DNA from: Akkermansiaceae bacterium
GTDB lineage: Bacteria > Verrucomicrobiota > Verrucomicrobiia > Verrucomicrobiales > Akkermansiaceae
DNA: 7,668 nt
Reading direction: 5' to 3'
Assembly (NCBI GenBank): GCA_020627645.1
Contig: JAHDGN010000144.1
Location: forward strand, 1 to 7,668
Each line of letters opens with the position of its first letter. The stretch's first letter is position 1. Shown here in pieces: positions 6,352 to 7,668 of the stretch. Below the pieces are notes generated by a model that worked only from the letters and a program-made list of their open reading frames with translations, was not told the origin of the DNA and did not search any database. Made by a program: the position numbers and the translations under genes.

Positions 6352-7611
6352 ATGAAGAGAATGGATCACTGGATGATTTGTTGCTTGGTGGGATTGGTTT
6401 GTCATTTGGGGAAAGCTCAGAAGTTTGTCCCCAACTATGATGAAGCAAAGGTTCCTGAGTATTCTTTGCCTAATGCCTTGGAGGTTGGTGGTCGGATGGT
6501 TCGAGATCACAGGGATTGGGAAAATTTTGGGAGGGCGGGGACTTTGGAAATGTTTCGCAAATACGTTTATGGACGAGTTCCCAAAGGGGTGGACGCAGGC
6601 GTTCAGATAGAGATTGAAGAGGAGAGAGTGGGAGTTTTTGGAGGGATTGCGGTGAGGAGACAGTATCTGGTGACTATTGGGGGCAAGGTGAAAGTGAGGA
6701 TGTTGGTTTATGTTCCCAAGAATCGCAAAGGCAGAGTTCCGGGTTTTTTAGGATTGAACTTCTTGGGTAATCATACGGTGGATGGTGATAAAGCTGTGGT
6801 AACGAATCGGGGATATGTCATCGGCGGAAAAATTGATGAGAAGCGGAAGAAGTTGATTGAAGAATCGAGAGGGAAGAGGGCCTTAAGGTGGTCAGCCAAG
6901 AAGTTGATTGAGCGTGGATATGCGTTGGCAACGGCATGTCGATGGGATTTGGATCCTGATTTTGATGATGGCTTTCAAAATGGAGTCCATGTGTTGGATG
7001 AGGGACAGCGAGGAAAGGAGAGTTGGGGTACGATTGCTGGATGGGCTTGGGGGTTAAGTCGCCTTTTGGATGCCTTGGGTCAAATTGATGAGGTTGATGA
7101 GACACGGATTGCGGTGGTTGGTCATTCAAGATTGGGAAAGACGGCGTTGTGGGCAGGTGCGTTAGATCAGCGTTTTGCGATGGCGATCTCGAATAATTCG
7201 GGTTGTGGTGGAGCGGCATTGAGTCGAAGAATCTATGGTGAGACGGTCGAGCGGATTACAAGTCGTTTTCCGCATTGGTTTTGTGAGGGGTTCAAAGAGT
7301 TTTCCAAAAACGAGGGAGAGCTTCCGGTTGACCAGCATCAACTGATTGCTTTGATGGCTCCGAGGCCGGTCTATGTAGCGAGTGCGACTCAGGACCTGTG
7401 GGCCGACCCGAAGGGGGAATTTCTATCATGGCAGAAGGCAAAAGTCGTTTATGATTTATTTGGTGGGGAGGTGATTGGGGTCGAGAAGTGGCCTGAGCCA
7501 GGGAGAAGGGTTGGTGAGGGGCGGATGGGATATCATTTGAGACAAGGGAAGCATGATATGACACAGGAGGATTGGGGGTATTATCTGGATTTTGCTGATC
7601 GTTGGTTATAA
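6352..7611 (+). CDS. Secreted CE15 family glucuronoyl esterase-like alpha/beta hydrolase
   Basis: A 419-residue protein, typical of bacterial CE15 enzymes, often labelled acetylxylan esterase. CE15 members hydrolyse the ester between (4-O-methyl-)glucuronic acid and lignin alcohols; related uronate esters are possible substrates. A signal peptide is likely: basic KR at 2-3, a hydrophobic core at about 7-20, cleavage near KAQ (21-23). Catalytic features: nucleophile Ser259 in GHSRLGKTALW (257-267), with R260 and K263; NNSGCGG (281-287) after it; ETVERITSRFPHWFC (297-311), including the conserved Trp309; LPVDQHQLIALMAPRP (324-339); acid candidate Asp348 in SATQDLWADPKGEF (344-357); and His401 in KHDMTQEDW (400-408). 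Asn282 replaces the canonical Glu, so Asp348 is the likely catalytic acid. AAGGG lies one base before the ATG at 6352 and ten before an in-frame ATG at 6361; 6352 is preferred because it keeps the basic n-region. Probably co-transcribed with the ThuA-like gene. The precise substrate is not deducible. Confidence 0.9.
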   Translation: MKRMDHWMICCLVGLVCHLGKAQKFVPNYDEAKVPEYSLPNALEVGGRMVRDHRDWENFGRAGTLEMFRKYVYGRVPKGVDAGVQIEIEEERVGVFGGIAVRRQYLVTIGGKVKVRMLVYVPKNRKGRVPGFLGLNFLGNHTVDGDKAVVTNRGYVIGGKIDEKRKKLIEESRGKRALRWSAKKLIERGYALATACRWDLDPDFDDGFQNGVHVLDEGQRGKESWGTIAGWAWGLSRLLDALGQIDEVDETRIAVVGHSRLGKTALWAGALDQRFAMAISNNSGCGGAALSRRIYGETVERITSRFPHWFCEGFKEFSKNEGELPVDQHQLIALMAPRPVYVASATQDLWADPKGEFLSWQKAKVVYDLFGGEVIGVEKWPEPGRRVGEGRMGYHLRQGKHDMTQEDWGYYLDFADRWL

Positions 7612-7668
7612 AATCTGCCTCCTCCGCAGAATCTGTGGGTGGAATTGGGTTCTGACAGCTACAGGTGG

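Noticed and set aside
6038..6448. 136-codon minus-strand open frame across the ThuA/CE15 junction
   Set aside because: Most of it is antisense to the ThuA-like gene, the product is low-complexity and shows no motif, and no ribosome binding site supports it.
7614..7630. Small hairpin TCTGC/GCAGA just after the CE15 stop
   Set aside because: The stem is only 5 bp with a 7-base loop and no T-tract follows, so it is too weak to call a terminator.

Overview
The window reads as a chromosomal segment from a Verrucomicrobiota-type bacterium (PVC group). Reasons: the 1383 visible residues of the first gene end in the module common in that phylum (an aspartate-rich DPDGD..PN..E.ALGTHP element followed by a short beta domain ending in FYRLRV); secreted ThuA-like and CE15 esterase proteins sit side by side; and MauG-like cytochrome and beta-propeller domains are combined in one giant exported protein. 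Coding density is high. I see no rRNA, tRNA, CRISPR, insertion sequence or phage gene.

Layout: (1) 2-4153, plus strand, the 3' part of a very large gene whose start lies outside the window. Its product carries an Ig-like Big_5 domain, a LamG/concanavalin-like domain, a PKD-like domain, a YVTN-type beta-propeller, a di-haem cytochrome c domain with two CxxCH sites, a second jelly-roll-like segment and the C-terminal module. (2) 4154-4221, a short convergent gap with a long inverted repeat, probably a terminator. (3) 5138-4222, minus strand, a two-gene operon: a 92-residue two-helix membrane protein and pdxH (pyridoxamine 5'-phosphate oxidase), joined by an ATGA overlap. (4) 5139-5389, a divergent intergenic region that should hold promoters for both directions. 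(5) 5390-7611, plus strand, two secreted proteins 80 bp apart: a ThuA-like protein and a CE15 glucuronoyl-esterase-like hydrolase. The last 57 bases hold no gene.

How the genes relate: pdxH is cofactor housekeeping (PLP supply). The ThuA/CE15 pair looks like a small exported carbohydrate-processing unit: CE15 enzymes cleave esters of uronic acids, and ThuA-like proteins recur in sugar-utilisation loci. The giant cytochrome protein is exported too, but it is separated from that pair by a minus-strand operon, so a shared pathway is only a guess. The most noteworthy points are the architecture of the giant protein, the apparent loss of the usual Met ligand in its second haem domain, the CE15 catalytic acid at the non-canonical position, and the interlocked inverted repeats between the convergent genes.
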